64,000 bases of DNA, taken from the NCBI GenBank assembly GCA_039707655.1, contig CM077673.1:267882288-267946287 (forward strand), in the 5' to 3' direction. Below, one piece after another: positions 1 to 11,535 of the stretch. A model generated the notes under the pieces. That model was not told where the DNA came from and made no database searches. It saw only the letters and a list, made by a program, of their open reading frames with translations. The stretch comes from Elymus sibiricus (lineage: Eukaryota > Streptophyta > Magnoliopsida > Poales > Poaceae). A program made the position numbers and the translations under genes. Within the stretch, counting starts at the first letter, position 1, and every line of letters starts with the position of its first letter.

Positions 1-401
1 GCTCCATGAGCCACCTCGCCCGCGCAGGACGGCGGGGGGCAAAACGACCGGAAGGGTATCGGGGCCTCCCCGGCGGTGGTGACGAGTTCCGTGATGTGGC
101 CCAGCAATGCATCGTAGCCAGCGTCTGCAGGGCGGTAGCGGAGCAGCTCGTGTGCCATGAGCAGCGCCGCCTGCTCGTTGACCCGCTCGAGATGGGCGTG
201 GGAGGAGGAAGCCGTGGCAGTGCGGCCCTCCCGCTGCACAGAGGGGTGCGCGGAGGAGTCCTGCTGCTCGCGAGCAGTGGGGTTGGTGGCCAACGCGCCC
301 TCGGCGCCGGCGGAGTGGCGACGACCACCGCGGCCAACCGGGGTGGTCTGAACGACCCGGGCCGCCCTGCGCTCAGCGCGCTCACGGCGAGCGTCGGCCA
401 T
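1..401 (-). CDS. Tat-lineage Gypsy gag, N-terminal part (runs off left edge)
   Basis: Read on the minus strand from the ATG at 399-401, the frame stays open to base 1 (133 codons), so the 3' end lies outside the window. The product starts MADARRERAERRAARV and is rich in Arg and Ala, as in gag N-termini of grass Tat-type Gypsy elements. A later stretch, HLERVNEQAALLMAHELLRY, looks helical. The ATG lies 66 bp inside a PBS and LTR (468-1305), the expected gag position. The larger Tat element at 52127-60998 lacks this region, so this is the only Tat gag sequence in the window. The plus-strand ORF covering the same bases is antisense read-through and is not called. Confidence 0.6.
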   Translation of the reverse strand, partial: MADARRERAERRAARVVQTTPVGRGGRRHSAGAEGALATNPTAREQQDSSAHPSVQREGRTATASSSHAHLERVNEQAALLMAHELLRYRPADAGYDALLGHITELVTTAGEAPIPFRSFCPPPSCAGEVAHG

Positions 402-449
402 GGGGTTGATGAAGCCGGAGTCGACGGAGCTGGAGAATGTCGGCGCACG

Positions 450-467
450 CCTACCTGGTGCGCCAAA
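450..467 (-). other. Primer-binding site of the left Tat element
   Basis: On the minus strand TTTGGCGCACCAGGTAGG directly follows the LTR end. The second Tat element has the near-identical TTTGGCGCGCCAGGTAGG at the same place (60082-60099). This fixes the element as minus-strand and 468 as the inner LTR edge. Confidence 0.75.
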
Positions 468-1305
468 TGTCGGAATTGGGGCTCCGCAGACCCAAGAATG
501 TTCGAACACTGGGGTGCGAGCTCGCTCTCCTGCCCTACTCGACTTCACAACCACACGGGGACTCTCCGGTGGCTTGAGCTAAGGAAGATGAACAAGGACA
601 CACAGAGTTTGCCCAGGTTCGGGCCACCTCGCGGTGTAAGACCCTACTCCTGCTTGGTGGATTGCTTGAGGTGGAAGATGAGTACAAGGTGTGTTCTTGC
701 CAACCAAAGGTCTCTCTCCCTCCGGTGGCTGGCTCCCGCTCTTATATTGGCCCTGGTCCTCTTCCCCCAAAAATATCAGGCGGGAAGGGTTGCCACAATG
801 GCCAGTTTGAAAGGGGATAGGGTTGCAGCTTATCCTAACAAAAGGTGGTCTCCGCCTGCTAAAGTTCCTTGCCATGACGCGCTCGTGGGCTCGGGGGTGA
901 CATCCATCCTGCCGAGCCCTTTTTCTTGGTCTTCTTGCACGGAAGAGGAAACCTTTGGGGAATTCTTTGGGAACCCACGAGCTGGCGCTGCTCCTCCATC
1001 ACCAAAAAGGAAACTCTCTCCTTCCGTGTCAGCTGGTGCGGCCCTGGGGGCCACTCGGTGCGAGCCACGTCAACCACGTGCAGGAGCAGGACCGCTCGAC
1101 CCCACGAGGGCACCATATGTGGCTCCGCGAGGGGGCCCTGGGAGGCTTGTGATGGTGTGGTCATCGTATGCCTCGCGAGGCATTGGCTCTCGCGAGGGCT
1201 CTCCTCATGAGGATGATGGGTGGGTCATTCGGTTGCTTAGGGCCAGTGCAATGCCCGGGACACAGGCAGACGGGCATGGGTACCCCCAGTCCCAGAGGCC
1301 CGACA
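468..1305 (-). repeat. 5' LTR of the left Tat-lineage element (838 bp)
   Basis: The LTR runs from TGTCGG to CCGACA, the terminal inverted hexamer also seen in the LTRs at 52127-53026 and 60100-60998. Its first bases, including GGGCTCCGCA and GTTCGAAC, resemble those LTRs, so it is the same superfamily lineage but a different subfamily (838 versus about 900 bp). The flank after 1305 is Athila-type LTR sequence, so this element inserted into that LTR. Its other end and TSD partner lie left of the window; the candidate TSD is AGGAC at 1306-1310. Confidence 0.8.
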
Positions 1306-1988
1306 AGGACAAGACACATATTTGTATTGCTGCCTCTAAGGATAAAACGATGGGGTTCATTCATATTAATTGAGTTTACTTTGTCTACATCATGTCATCG
1401 TTCTCCAAGCCTTACTCTGTTTGCATGAACTTAATACCTTGAGAGGCCAGCATAGAAGCACTCTTGAAGTGGAGTAATAGTAGTAGATGCAGGCAGGAGT
1501 CGTTCTACTTGTTTATGGACATGATGCCTATACACACATGATCATTGTCATGAATAAATATTGCATAACTATGCGCTTTTCTATCAATTACCCAACAGTA
1601 ATTTGTTTACCCACTCTATGCTTTATTTATGAGAGAAGCCTCTAGCGAACACTATGGCCCCCGGGTCTATTCACTTATATATTTACAAACGCTATTAATT
1701 TCTTCTGCCATTTATTTGTTTTATTTTTATTTTGCAATTTATAATTATCAACTATCAACTACACTACTCATTTTCTTGCAAGTAACGAGTTCAAGGGGAT
1801 TGACAACCCTCTTGCCTGCGTTGGGTGCGAGTGTTTGCTCTTTTGTGTGTAGGCGCTGAAGACGGGAGTTTTGTGGTCCTACTATTGGTTCGATAACCTT
1901 GGTTCTCACTTAGGGAAACACTTATCTATATTGCGTTGCATCATCCCCTCCTCTTCGGGGAAAAACCCAACGCAGATCACAAGTATCA
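1306..1988 (+). repeat. 3' part of an Athila-type LTR, interrupted by the left Tat element
   Basis: This segment matches the 3' portions of the LTRs at 2330-3888 and 61728-63290. Shared phrases include the run of GTAGTAG around a plus-strand AATAGTAGTAGATGCAG, the GGCCCCCGGGTCTA box at about 1655, and the final CACAAGTATCA. It ends at CA (1988), directly against Copia coding sequence, so the complete LTR belonged to an element inserted in a Copia gene. No gene is present. Confidence 0.75.
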
Positions 1989-2329
1989 ATGGCATACTGA
2001 TATTTGGAACCAACCTCAAAGTGATTGAAGAGGTTAAGTCATTCTTATCTCAGAACTTTGAGATGAAGGACCTTGGGGTTGCTGATATTATCTTGAACAT
2101 CGAGCTATTGAGAGATGATGAGGGTGGGACTACACGTCTGCAATCACATTATGTTGTGAAGATTTTGAGTCGCTTTGGATACTCGGACTACAAAATTTCG
2201 CAAACACCATATGATCCTACTGTGCTCATTCGAAATTCAAAGGCACAACTAAAGATCAATTGAGATACTCTCAAATTATTGGTTCACTCATGTATCTAGC
2301 GTGCGCAACGAGGCATGACGTCGCTTTTG
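1989..2329 (+). pseudogene. Copia reverse transcriptase fragment (Angela/BARE-like)
   Basis: The frame reads ILIFGTNLKVIEEVKSFLSQ and later LQSHYVVKILSRFGYSD and TPYDPTVLIR, a typical Copia RT C-terminal part just after the catalytic YVDD motif. The two Asp codons are lost at the junction with the LTR (Asn-Gly is read instead). A frameshift near 2255 brings the second part, ending YSQIIGSLMYLACATR, into another frame. The fragment is cut on both sides by Athila-type LTRs (ending 1988, starting 2330), so it is the oldest visible layer here. It cannot encode an active enzyme. Confidence 0.8.
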
Positions 2330-3888
2330 TGATACGTCTCCAATGTATCTAATTTTTTTGATTGTTCCATGCTATTATATTATCAATCTAGTATACTTTA
2401 TATGAAATGATATGCTATTTTATATCATTTTTGGGAACTAACCTATTAACCCAATGCCTAGTGCTAGTTGCTGTTTTTTTGTGCTTGTTTTTGGTTTTCC
2501 AGCAAATTTGTACCAACCGAAGTCCAAATGCTACGAAATTTTTTGACAATTTTTTTCTGGACAAAAGAGACCCAGGAAGCTTTGGAAGGAGTCGGGAAGC
2601 AAGACGAGGAGACGGCAAGGCAACAGGGCGCACCCAGGGGGTAGGCGCGCCCTGATGCCTTATGGGCCCCTCATGGCTCCGTATGACCTAATTCCACCTC
2701 CATGAATTCTCTAAAATCGGGAAACCAACAGAGAGCCACAGGAAACAATTTTTGCGCCGTCGCAAGCCTATCTTCTGATGGGAGGCCATCTCGAGACCTT
2801 TTCCGGTACTCTGCCGGAAGAGGAATCGACCATGGAGGCCATCTACATCAACCTTGCTGCCTCCATGATGACGCATGAGTAGTCCACCATACACCTACAT
2901 GTCCATACCTAGTACCTAGATGGCTTCTTCTCTATCTTTGATCTTCAATACCATGTTCACCGTGGTTCTCGCGGTGATCTACCCGATGTAATCTTCTTTT
3001 GTAGTGTGTTTCTTGGGATCCAATGAATTGTGGGTTTATGATCACATTATTCATTGAAAGTAACTGAGTCTTTTATGAATTATATTATGCATGATTGTTA
3101 TAGCTTCGTATTTCTCTCTGATCCATCATTTTGGTTTGGCCAACTAGATTGATTTATCTTCAGTGGGAGTGGTGTGTTGTAATGGCTTGAATCTTGCGGT
3201 GGTCTATATCCCAGTGACATAAGGGGACAAGACACGTATTTGTATTGTTGCCATTAAGGATAAAACAACAGGATCTAAACATATTGCTTGTCTTATTTTG
3301 TCTAGAACATGTCACCTTGCTCCAAGCATTACTCTGTTTGTCATGAACTTAATACAGTAGATGCATGCAGGAGTTGATCGACTGGTGGAGTAATAGTAGT
3401 AGATGCAGAATTGTTTGGTCTACTTGTTTATGGATGTGATGCCTATACACATGATCATTGTCGTGAATAACTTGTCATAACTATGTGCAATTCTGTCAAT
3501 TGCCCAACAGTAATTTGTCTACCCACCGTATGCTATATTCAAGAGAGAAGCCTCTAGCAAACACTATGGCCCCCGGGTCTACTTAAAAATAAATACAAAA
3601 ACCCTAAAATACTTGCTACAATTTATTTACTTTTATTTTTATTTTGCCTTTACATTATCTATCTCTATCAAGATTTAATCCTTGCAAGTGACGAGTTCAA
3701 GGGGCTTGGCAACCCTCTTGACAGCGTTGAGTGCAAGTGTTTGGTTTTGTGTGTAGGTGTTGTCGAAGGGAGTTTGCTTGGTTCTCCTATTCGATAACCT
3801 TGGTTCTCATTGAGGGATATACTTGTCTCTACTGTGCGGCATCTCCTCTCCTCATCGGGGAAAATCCCAACGCAGCTCACAAGTAGTA
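2330..3888 (+). repeat. 5' LTR of an Athila-type Gypsy element (1559 bp)
   Basis: The LTR starts TGATACGTCTCCAATGTATC and ends CACAAGTAGTA, where CA is expected, so the last dinucleotide has mutated. It is close in length and sequence to the solo LTR at 61728-63290 (1563 bp). It includes the GC-rich GGCGCGCC island at about 2645 and the GGCCCCCGGGTCTA box at about 3568. It is followed by a PBS and gag, so the element is plus strand. The left flank TTTTG is the candidate TSD, but the other element end is missing. Confidence 0.85.
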
Positions 3889-3899
3889 GGAAGAATTTC

Positions 3900-3917
3900 T
3901 GGCACCGTTCTCAGGGA
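3900..3917 (+). other. Primer-binding site, Athila-type element
   Basis: TGGCACCGTTCTCAGGGA lies 11 bp after the LTR. It is a decayed form of the Asp-tRNA-type PBS TGGCGCCGTTGCCGGGGA that is usual in the Athila lineage. Confidence 0.7.
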
Positions 3918-4093
3918 GACATCATCAAACTCTTGGCAGGTGCCTACAAATAAATTATCTTTCATGTGTTCTACTTTTTATTTGCTGTTATATTTTTCTT
4001 TATCTGAAAAAAAATACAAAAATATTTCTATTTGCTCATTTGCTTAGTTATCTAGTTTACTTGTTTGCTTGCTAGTTTACTTGCTTTGTCACT

Positions 4094-5307
4094 ATGTCTC
4101 GAGAAAATACCAAATTGTGTGACTTTTTAAATACTAATAATAATGATTTTATTAGTACTCCAATATCACCCGCCACTAGTGCGGAAGCTTTTGATATAAA
4201 TGACAATTTGCTGAATCTTGTTATGAAATCACAATTTGCTAGAAGTCCTAATGAGGACGCTGCTTCACATCTTAATACCTTCATTGAATTATGTGATATG
4301 CAAAATAAAAAAAGGTGTGGATAATGATGTGATTAAACAAAAATTATTTCCTTTCTCACTAAGAGATAAAGTTAAAACTTGGTTTTCATCCTTACCTCGC
4401 AATAGTATTGGAACATGGGATAAGTGCAAGGATGCTTTTATTGCCAAGTATTTTCCTCCTGCTAAGAATATATCTCTCCGAAATCAAATTATGAATTGTA
4501 AACAACATGTTGCACAATCATGGGAGAGATTGAAATTGATGATTAGAAATTGTCCCACTCATGGCTTAAGTTTATGGATGATAATACAAAATTTCTATGC
4601 GGGACTAAACATTGTGTCGAGAAATCTTCTGGACTGTCTTGCAGGTGGTACCTTTATGGAGATCACATTGGGAGAAGCTACTAAATTACTGGATAATATC
4701 ATGACAAATTATTGTCAATGGCACAACGGACGAGCTCCAACTGGTAAGAAGGTAAATTATGTCGAAGGAATCGCTACTTTGAGTGGTAAGTTGGATTATC
4801 TTATGAATATGGTTGCAAATAAGAATGCTCATGTTGATTCCAATTATGTGCCATTATCTAATTTGATTGAGCAAATAATGATGCTATTGATGTGCACTTT
4901 GTCTCTAGAAATAATTTCACTAACAATGCTTATAGAGGTAATTTTAATCCTTGACCGTATCCTGATAATTCCTCTAATAATTATGGCAAGTCTTATGGAA
5001 ATTCCTATGGTAATTCTTCCAATAATAATAGGATGCCCTTTTATCTTGAGAACACCATTAAATAATTTATTAGTTCTCAAAAGATTTTCAATACTATGGT
5101 AGAAGAAAAAGTACATAAAGTTGATGATATGGCTAGAAACATGGATATCATTGCTCATGATGTGGAAACTCTTAAAAGTAAAACTTTGTCACCCAAGCAT
5201 GATATTAATGAGTCTATTAAATCCATCCAAATGTCTATTAATGAAAGTAAGGAGAAGACCGCTAGGTTGAGAGCTAAGCGAGAATTCCTAGACACGTGGT
5301 CATCATA
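4094..5307 (+). pseudogene. Athila-type gag, frameshifted
   Basis: The ATG at 4094 begins MSRENTKLCDF. After AASHLNTFIELCDMQ an A-run at about 4306-4314 shifts the frame. The gag core continues with FPFSLRDKVKTWFSSLP, AKYFPPAKNISLRNQI and FYAGLNIVSRNLLD, the retrotransposon gag domain (PF03732 type) of structural capsid protein. A second shift near 4880 and stops at about 4952 and 5060 break the rest, a Asn-rich linker followed by a helical segment with VEEKVHKVDDMARNMDI. The product would have formed the nucleocapsid. There is no protease or pol after it, so the element was non-autonomous even before decay. Confidence 0.8.
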
Positions 5308-6643
5308 ATTTGTTAGAATACTCTATATGCTTCACTTATAGCTTTTGAGCTAGGCAGTTGCTCTAGTGCTTCACTTATATCTTTTTAGAGCACGACGGTG
5401 TTCAGATGTTGTAGAAATAATTGAAGTCTCATGCTTCACTTAAATCTTTTTGAGAGTATATAATAAATAGGAACGATAATGGGCTCGTGTTATAAGACTA
5501 GTCAAAAAATGATAGGTATTCATGGGGGATATAAAAAAACTTTCATGTAGCTCACTAAGGAAGAAACTTGCGTTGATTATATTGATGGGGTAATATGAAA
5601 GGGCATGAGAACATGATTATTGGTTAGTAGAAATATTGGTAATTAAAGCTAGTTATTTTTTATTCATCTAAGTATTAACTATGGCATGGTGATGATGTGT
5701 GAGCATTTTTATGTCTGAAATGAAATCCTATTGTGTTGTTCAAACCGGGGGAACACGATGGTTAATTCCTACCAACCTCCTCCCAAGGGGCATGCGGTAA
5801 TAAGTATATGAGTTCTTTATGACTAATGTGAATCCATGGATATACGCACTCTCACCTTTCCGTAATTTTCTAGCCTTGTTGATATTGTGCATTGCCCATT
5901 CTCACCTCGAGAGTCGGTGCAACCTTCGCTGGTGCATCCAAACCGCGTGATATGATACAATCTATCACGCATAAGCATCCTTATATCTTCCTCAGAATAG
6001 CCACCTTACCTACCTATCATGGCATTTCCATAGCCATTCCGAGAGATATTGCCATGCAACTTCCACCGTTCCGTCACATGACTTGTGTGTTCGTCATCAT
6101 ATTGCTTTGCATGATCATATAGGTGACATAGTATTTGTGGCAAAGCCACCGTTCATCATTGTCTACATGTTACGCTAGATCATTGTTTATCCTGGTACAC
6201 TGCCAGAGGCATTCATATAGAGTCATATTGTTTTATGTTGAGTTGTAAGTAAATAAAAGTGTGATGATCATCATTGTTAGAGAACTATCCAAGTGAGGAA
6301 TGGATGATGGAGACTATGATTCCCCCACAAGTCGGGATGAGACTCCGAATGAAAAATAAAATAAAATAAAAATAATAGAAATTGGGGAGGCAAAAAAAGA
6401 AAAAGAAAAGCCCACCATGGAAAAAATGAGAGAAAAGAGAGAAGGGGTTGTGTTACTATCCATTTACCACACTTGTGCCTCAAAGTGACACCATGTTCTT
6501 CATATAGAGAGTCTCCTGAGTTGTCATCTTCATATGCTAGTGTGGAATTTTCATTATAGAACTCGGGTTGTATATTCCGATGACGGGCTTCCTCAAATGC
6601 GTGAGGTCTTCATGAGCAAGCAAGTTGGATGCACACCCACTTA
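5308..6643 (+). other. Non-coding internal region of the Athila-type element
   Basis: AT-rich sequence with no convincing ORF. It contains three copies of TGCTTCACTTA followed by a TATATCTTTT-like stretch at about 5328-5450, and a purine-rich A/G tract at 6345-6450. No 3' LTR follows; the element stops at the CACTA-like end at 6644, so its 3' part has been lost. Confidence 0.6.
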
Positions 6644-7205
6644 CACTACTGCAGGAAATTCCAAAGACGACACATCAATCAGAGACCCAAATCGCAAACG
6701 GTGTAGTTATAGCTCCGTTGCTAATGACGTGAACTGTGTGCGATGGTGGATCCATCAAATACGATCTAAAAAATAGTTGCGTGTGTGATGTGTGGCAAAC
6801 AGTTGGCCCGGATAAACTGTTTGGGATTGGACACTATAACGCAAACTGTTAGAAAAATACAAGTGTGCGCAATGTATGACATACAGTTCACCCTGATAAA
6901 CTGTTTGCTCGGATCCAGCAGAACACAAACGATTGTCCAGATGATTACGTGTGCGATAGATGGCATACAGGTCACTCGGATGAACTGTTTGTGATGAGAA
7001 AAAATAACATAAACGGTTACATAGATCAAGATGTGTGTGATAGACAACATACAGACCACTGGGATGAACTATGTGCGATAAGCAAAAATAACACAAACGG
7101 TTACTCAGATCAAGATGCGTGTGATGTACAACATACACAGGCCACTCGGATGTGTTGTGGGCAAACGGCTCCGGATAAAGAACTATTAGGGACTGATGAA
7201 ATCAT
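6644..7205. mobile_element. One end of a CACTA-like DNA transposon
   Basis: CACTACTGCAGG at 6644 is a typical CACTA terminus. It is followed by an array of about 84-bp degenerate repeats like the subterminal repeats to which CACTA transposases bind. No matching inverted end ending in TAGTG is seen to the right, and no transposase ORF is present. The piece is therefore a truncated end, lying between a truncated Athila element and the 3' end of a host gene. The right boundary is approximate. Confidence 0.5.
6781..7175 (+). repeat. Tandem array of ~84-bp units (about 4.7 copies)
   Basis: Units begin GTGTGTGA or GTGTGCGA at about 6781, 6863, 6949, 7033 and 7117, giving spacings of 82, 86, 84 and 84 bp. 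Each carries a CATACAG or AAACAG core, then a GGATGAACTGTTTG-like segment, then AAACGGTTAC. The copies are diverged. A shorter related piece lies at about 6733. Confidence 0.75.
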
Positions 7206-7436
7206 CACTGAAGGATTTGGTTGTTTATTCCGTATGTGATGTGATTTGCTCAATCTTCCCACAAACATCTATGCTCTGTTTAGAAGAACATGATTGCATA
7301 ACAAAATTAAACATCCAAATACACACATAACATTGGCGCACACCTCAATAAACTATTACATGCATAATAAACTTATCCCTCTAAAACTACAAATATTTCG
7401 GCATAGAGGGAGTATGAGAAACGATCATCAAATCAT
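7206..7436. other. Host 3' flank of the exonuclease-like gene
   Basis: AT-rich sequence downstream (minus sense) of the stop at 7437. It has no ORF. A small inverted repeat TCCCTCT/AGAGGGA spans about 7376-7412 and may be the remnant of a Stowaway MITE end. Confidence 0.4.
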
Positions 7437-7929
7437 CTACTTCCTGTGACGCTTGCCGCCACCGCTCTGCTTGTGGCTCGATCCCTCGTCATCTTCAGGT
7501 AGGAGGCACTTCCTCATGTCAACGATCCCCCTGAACATCTCGTAGAATGTGTATGCTTCCTTGGCCGCGGTATGGAGGTGATATTCATCCAGTTTCTTCA
7601 CCCAGGCCCTGTGCTAGATAGGCTTGTTCTTGTCACACTCAGCCTTCATGTCTCTGTAGTAGGGGTCGGTGATGGCCTCAGCCAGGTCAACATGGGATTC
7701 CATGTTCTTCTTGCTGCCCCAGACCATGTAGTGGCCGCGGATGTCGACAAGCTTCTGGTAGGCCAAGCCAGAAGTCAGGGCTGTTGACAAACCTGGTGAA
7801 ACGCTCGCAGGGCACTATGGCCAGCCAGTAGTGGTAGAGGAGGACGTGATGGCGCACGCACAACTAGGCAACGACAACCTTCTGATCATGCCCGGCACGA
7901 CCGCCGGTGTAAGCGAGGTCGAACCCTTC
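7437..7929 (-). pseudogene. Host gene, 3' half: probable DEDD 3'-5' exonuclease-like protein
   Basis: On the minus strand the sequence reads FDLAYTGGRAGHDQKVVVA, then LCVRHHVLLYHYWLA, CERFTRFVNSPDF, and after a frameshift QKLVDIRGHYMVWG, HVDLAEAITDPYYRDMKAE and AKEAYTFYEMFRGIVDMRKC, ending RHRK and TAG at 7437. The layout (Phe-Asp-Leu after a hydrophobic strand, then a VAQLC-like strand, then a C-terminal Tyr-containing helix) resembles WRN-type DnaQ/DEDD exonucleases. The expected motif I Glu is Ala, so activity is doubtful even in the parent. Damage: stops at 7864-7866 and 7614-7616, and an indel after NSPDF that removes the motif II region. The 5' part is at 51211-51374; the reading frame closes across the insertion. 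Confidence 0.55.
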
Positions 7930-9052
7930 TGATAACCCACAAGTATAGGAGATCGCAATAGTTTTTGAGGGTAGAGTATTCAACCCAAATTTATAGATTC
8001 GACACAAGGGGAGCCAAAGAATATTTGCAAGTATTAGCAGTTGAGTTGTCAATTCAATCACACCTAGAGATTAAATATCTGCAGCAAAGTGATCAGTAGC
8101 ACAATAGTATGATAGTTTGATAGGAGTGGTAACAGTAGCAGTAACGGTAACAATGATAGCAATAGTTTTGTAGCAATTGTAAGAGTAGCAGTAGCAATAG
8201 TAACATAGCAAGAACAATATGTGGAAAACTCGTAGGCACTGGATCGGTGAACTCATTGGATAATATTCATCATATAACAGTTATAACCTAGGGCGAGACA
8301 AAACTAGCTCCAGTTCAGAAATGTAATGTAGGCATGTATTCCGTAAATAGTCATACGTGCTTATGGAAAAGAACTTGCATGCCATCTTCTGTCCTACCCT
8401 CCCGTGGCAGCGGGGTCCATAAGGAAACTAAGGAATATTAAGGCCTCCTTTTATAGAGAACCGGAACAAAGCATTAACACATAGTGAATACATGAACTCC
8501 TCAAACTACAGTCATCACCGGAAAGTATCTTGACTATTGTCACTCCGGGGTTTACGGATCATAACACATAGCACGTGCATCTGACTAGCAAGATCGGATC
8601 AAGAACATAGATATAATGGTGATAACATAAACGGTTCAGATCTGAAATCTTGGCACTCGGGCCCTAGTGACAAGCATTAAGCATGGCAAAGTCATAGCAA
8701 CATCAATCTCAGAACATAGTGGATACTAGGAATCAAGCCCTAACAAAACTAACTCGATTACATGATGAATCTCATCCAAATCCTCACCGACCAGCAAGCC
8801 TACGAAGGAATTACTCACTCCCGGTGGGGAGCATCATGGAATGGCGATGAAGGAGGGTTGATGATGACGAAGACCGAACATTCCCCTCTCCGGAGCCCCA
8901 AACGGGCTCCAGATCTGGCCTCCCGATGAAGAACAGGAGGTGGCGGCAGCTCCATATCGTAAAACGCGATGAAACTTTCTATCCTATTTTTTCTCCGAAA
9001 ATAGGAATTTATAGCGCTGGAATTAGGGTGAGGGGGCCCACGAGGTGAGCAC

Positions 9053-10428
9053 TGATATCCCACAAGTATAGGGGATCGCAACAGTTTTCGAGAGTAGAGT
9101 ACTCAACCCAAATTTATAGATTTGACACAAGCGGAGCCAAAGAATATTTGAGAGTATTAGTAGTTGAGTTGTCAATTCAACCACACCTGGAGATAAATAT
9201 CTGCAGCAAAGTGATCAGTAGCACAGTCATATGATAGTTTGATAGCAGTAGTAATAGTAACAGTAGCGGTAACGGTAGCAGTAGTGATTTTGTAGCAAGT
9301 GCAATAAGTGGAAAACTCGTAGGCACTGGATCGGTGTATTCGTTGGATGATATTCATCATATAACAGTCATAACCTAGGGCGACACAGAACTAGCTCAAG
9401 TTCGTCAATATAATGTAGGCATGTATTCCGTAGATAGTCATGCGTGCTTATGGAAAAGAACCTGCATGACATCTTTTGTCCTACCCTCCCGTGGCAGCGG
9501 GGTCCATAAGGAAACTAAGGGATATGAAGGCCTCCTTTTAATAGAGAACCAGAACAAAGCATTAAAACATAGTGAATACATGAACTCCTCAAACTACGGT
9601 CATCACCGTGAAGTATCCCAAATATTGTCACTATGGGGTTGACGGATCATAACACGTAATAGGTGCATATGACTAGGTAAGATCGGATCAAGAACATAGA
9701 TATAAAGATGATAACATAAACGGTTCAGATCTGAAATCATGGCACTCGGGCCTTAGTGACAAACATTAAGCATGGCAAAGTCATAGCAACATCAATCTTA
9801 GAACATAGTGGATACTAGGGATCAATCCCTAACAAAACTAACTCTATTACATGATGAATCTCATCCAACTCCTCACCGACCAGCAAGCCTACGAAGGAAT
9901 TACTCACTCCTGGTGGGGAGCATCATGGAATTGGTGATGAAGGAGGGTTGATGATGACAAAGACTGAAGATTTCCCACTCCGAAGCCCCAAATGGACTCC
10001 GGATCTGGCCTCCCGATGAAGAACAGGAGGTGGCGGTGGCTCCGTATCATGAAACGCGATGAAACTTTTTCCTTGATTTTTTCTGGAAAAATAGGATTTT
10101 ATAGCGCTGGAATTTGGGTCGAGGGGCCACGAGGTGAGCACCACCCACTAGGCCACGCCAGGGGGTGCTGGCACACCCTGGTGGGTGGTGGCCACCCTGG
10201 GCCCCCTCTCTGGTGGCTTTTGGCTCCAATATTCCTCAAATATGCTGAAATAATTCTCCAAAAAGTTTTGCTCCATTTCAAGAACTTTTATTTCTGCATA
10301 AAAACAACACCATGGTTGTTCTGCTGAAAACAGCGTCAGTCCGGGTTAGTTTCATTCAAATCATGCAAATTAGAGTCCAAAACAAGAGCAAAAGTGTTAG
10401 GAAAAGTAGATACGATGGAGACGTATCA
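9053..10428 (-). repeat. 3' LTR of the nested Athila element (1376 bp)
   Basis: In minus orientation it starts TGATACGTCTCC and ends GGGATATCA. It matches the pieces 46733-47597 and 50407-50917 of the partner LTR and the solo LTR 7930-9052. Adjacent at 10429 is the PPT (TAAGCTTGGGGGAGT on the minus strand). Confidence 0.88.
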
Positions 10429-10443
10429 ACTCCCCCAAGCTTA
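10429..10443 (-). other. Polypurine tract of the nested Athila element
   Basis: Minus strand TAAGCTTGGGGGAGT abuts the LTR start, as expected for second-strand priming. Confidence 0.75.
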
Positions 10444-10814
10444 AACCCTTGCTTGTCCGCAAGCAATTCAGTTGACAAACTGAAAGTGAGAAAAAAAACT
10501 TTTACGAACTCTTTTGTTCTTGTTTACATACATATGCTTAAGTAGCACCCAGGTTTTCAGCAAAGATTAGGACTAACCATGTCAACAATAACTCTTAAGG
10601 ATTATATTAACTCATACCAATGACACAAGCAACTAGCGAGCAATAATAAAATATCTCAAGTGCAAACATTTGTCAAAATAATCATGATATAATATGACAA
10701 TAGTCGTATCTCACTAGCCCTTTCTGAGACCACAAAACATAAAGGCAGAGCACCTCCAAAGTTCAAGCAGTGACTAAACATTGTAATTCATGGTAGAAAA
10801 GATCCAGTCATGAT
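10444..10814 (-). other. 3' non-coding internal region of the Athila element
   Basis: AT-rich stretch between the PPT and the Sirevirus insertion, continuing at 40380. No ORF of note. It ends with ATGAT, one copy of the Sirevirus TSD. Confidence 0.6.
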
Positions 10815-11170
10815 TGAAAGCACATTTGCTCCCTTGGTGGTTTTGGTAATTAATAACAACATATATGTCATTCAACTAATGTTTGCACTAAGCATATTTC
10901 AGGAAAAGTTCAATGATAGGATTGGCAAAAGGATTGTGGAGATTGTGGAGATACCCCAAGATGCAAGGAAATGGATTGGCAAAGCTTCAAGCAAGAGGAC
11001 TCTACATTTTACTTTGTGAGAAATCACTTTGAGTCCATAGGAAAGCCAACACTATTAAAAGTGGGTAAGGTACTGTTGGTGAACAAAATGCTCATACGTG
11101 CACAAGTGATAGTCACCAAAAACACCCACAAGCTCTTCCACAAAAGTCTGTCCAAAGTCAAATATCCAAA

Positions 11171-11486
11171 ATCGGTGTAACCAACACTTTCCACTTGGTG
11201 CCACTGATTCCCATACTCAGACAGACCTAAGCCAAAACCCTAGCCTTTCGGTGCAACCGATTCTGCTTCGGTGCCATCAAGTTCAGCTTGCCAACTTTCT
11301 GTTACCCAATTTCACAAAATCGGTCCGACCGAGTTTGTTGAATCGGCGTCACCGAGTTTGGCAATCTGACCGTTGGTTACCTTATCGGTGCAACCGAGTT
11401 TTATATATCGGTCTCACCGAGATTCAAAAGTTGTCACCTTTTGGTCACTTCGGTACCACCGAGATTAACACATCGGTGTCACCGAG
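11171..11486 (+). promoter_or_regulatory. Palindrome array upstream of the LTR TATA box
   Basis: About ten copies of a 13-bp palindrome TCGGTNNNACCGA, several perfect in the arms while the 3-bp centre varies (GCA, CCG, GTC, CTC, ACC). It ends 42 bp before TATATATA at 11528. Conserved arms with free centres suggest a dimer binding site or an enhancer. The same array is at about 39215-39530 in the right LTR. Confidence 0.7.
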
Positions 11487-11527
11487 TTGGTCACTTTAGG
11501 TGTAACGGTTGGATTTTTGGAGATGCC

Positions 11528-11535
11528 TATATATA
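11528..11535 (+). promoter_or_regulatory. TATA box of the Sirevirus 5' LTR
   Basis: TATATATA inside CCTATATATACCCC, followed about 35 bp on by a CTCGAGAGAGAAGC-type leader start. The same box is in the right LTR at 39569-39576. Confidence 0.7.

Noticed and set aside
6..1373. 455-codon plus-strand ORF at the left edge
   Set aside because: It runs antisense through a Tat gag and straight through an LTR with no family resemblance; GC-rich open frame by chance.
6781..7175. CRISPR-like spaced repeats
   Set aside because: Repeats are diverged along their whole length with no conserved repeat/unique spacer pattern, in plant DNA; they are transposon subterminal repeats.
7376..7412. Stowaway MITE
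   Set aside because: Only a 7-bp inverted repeat and a GGGAGTA-like end are visible; too little to call an element.
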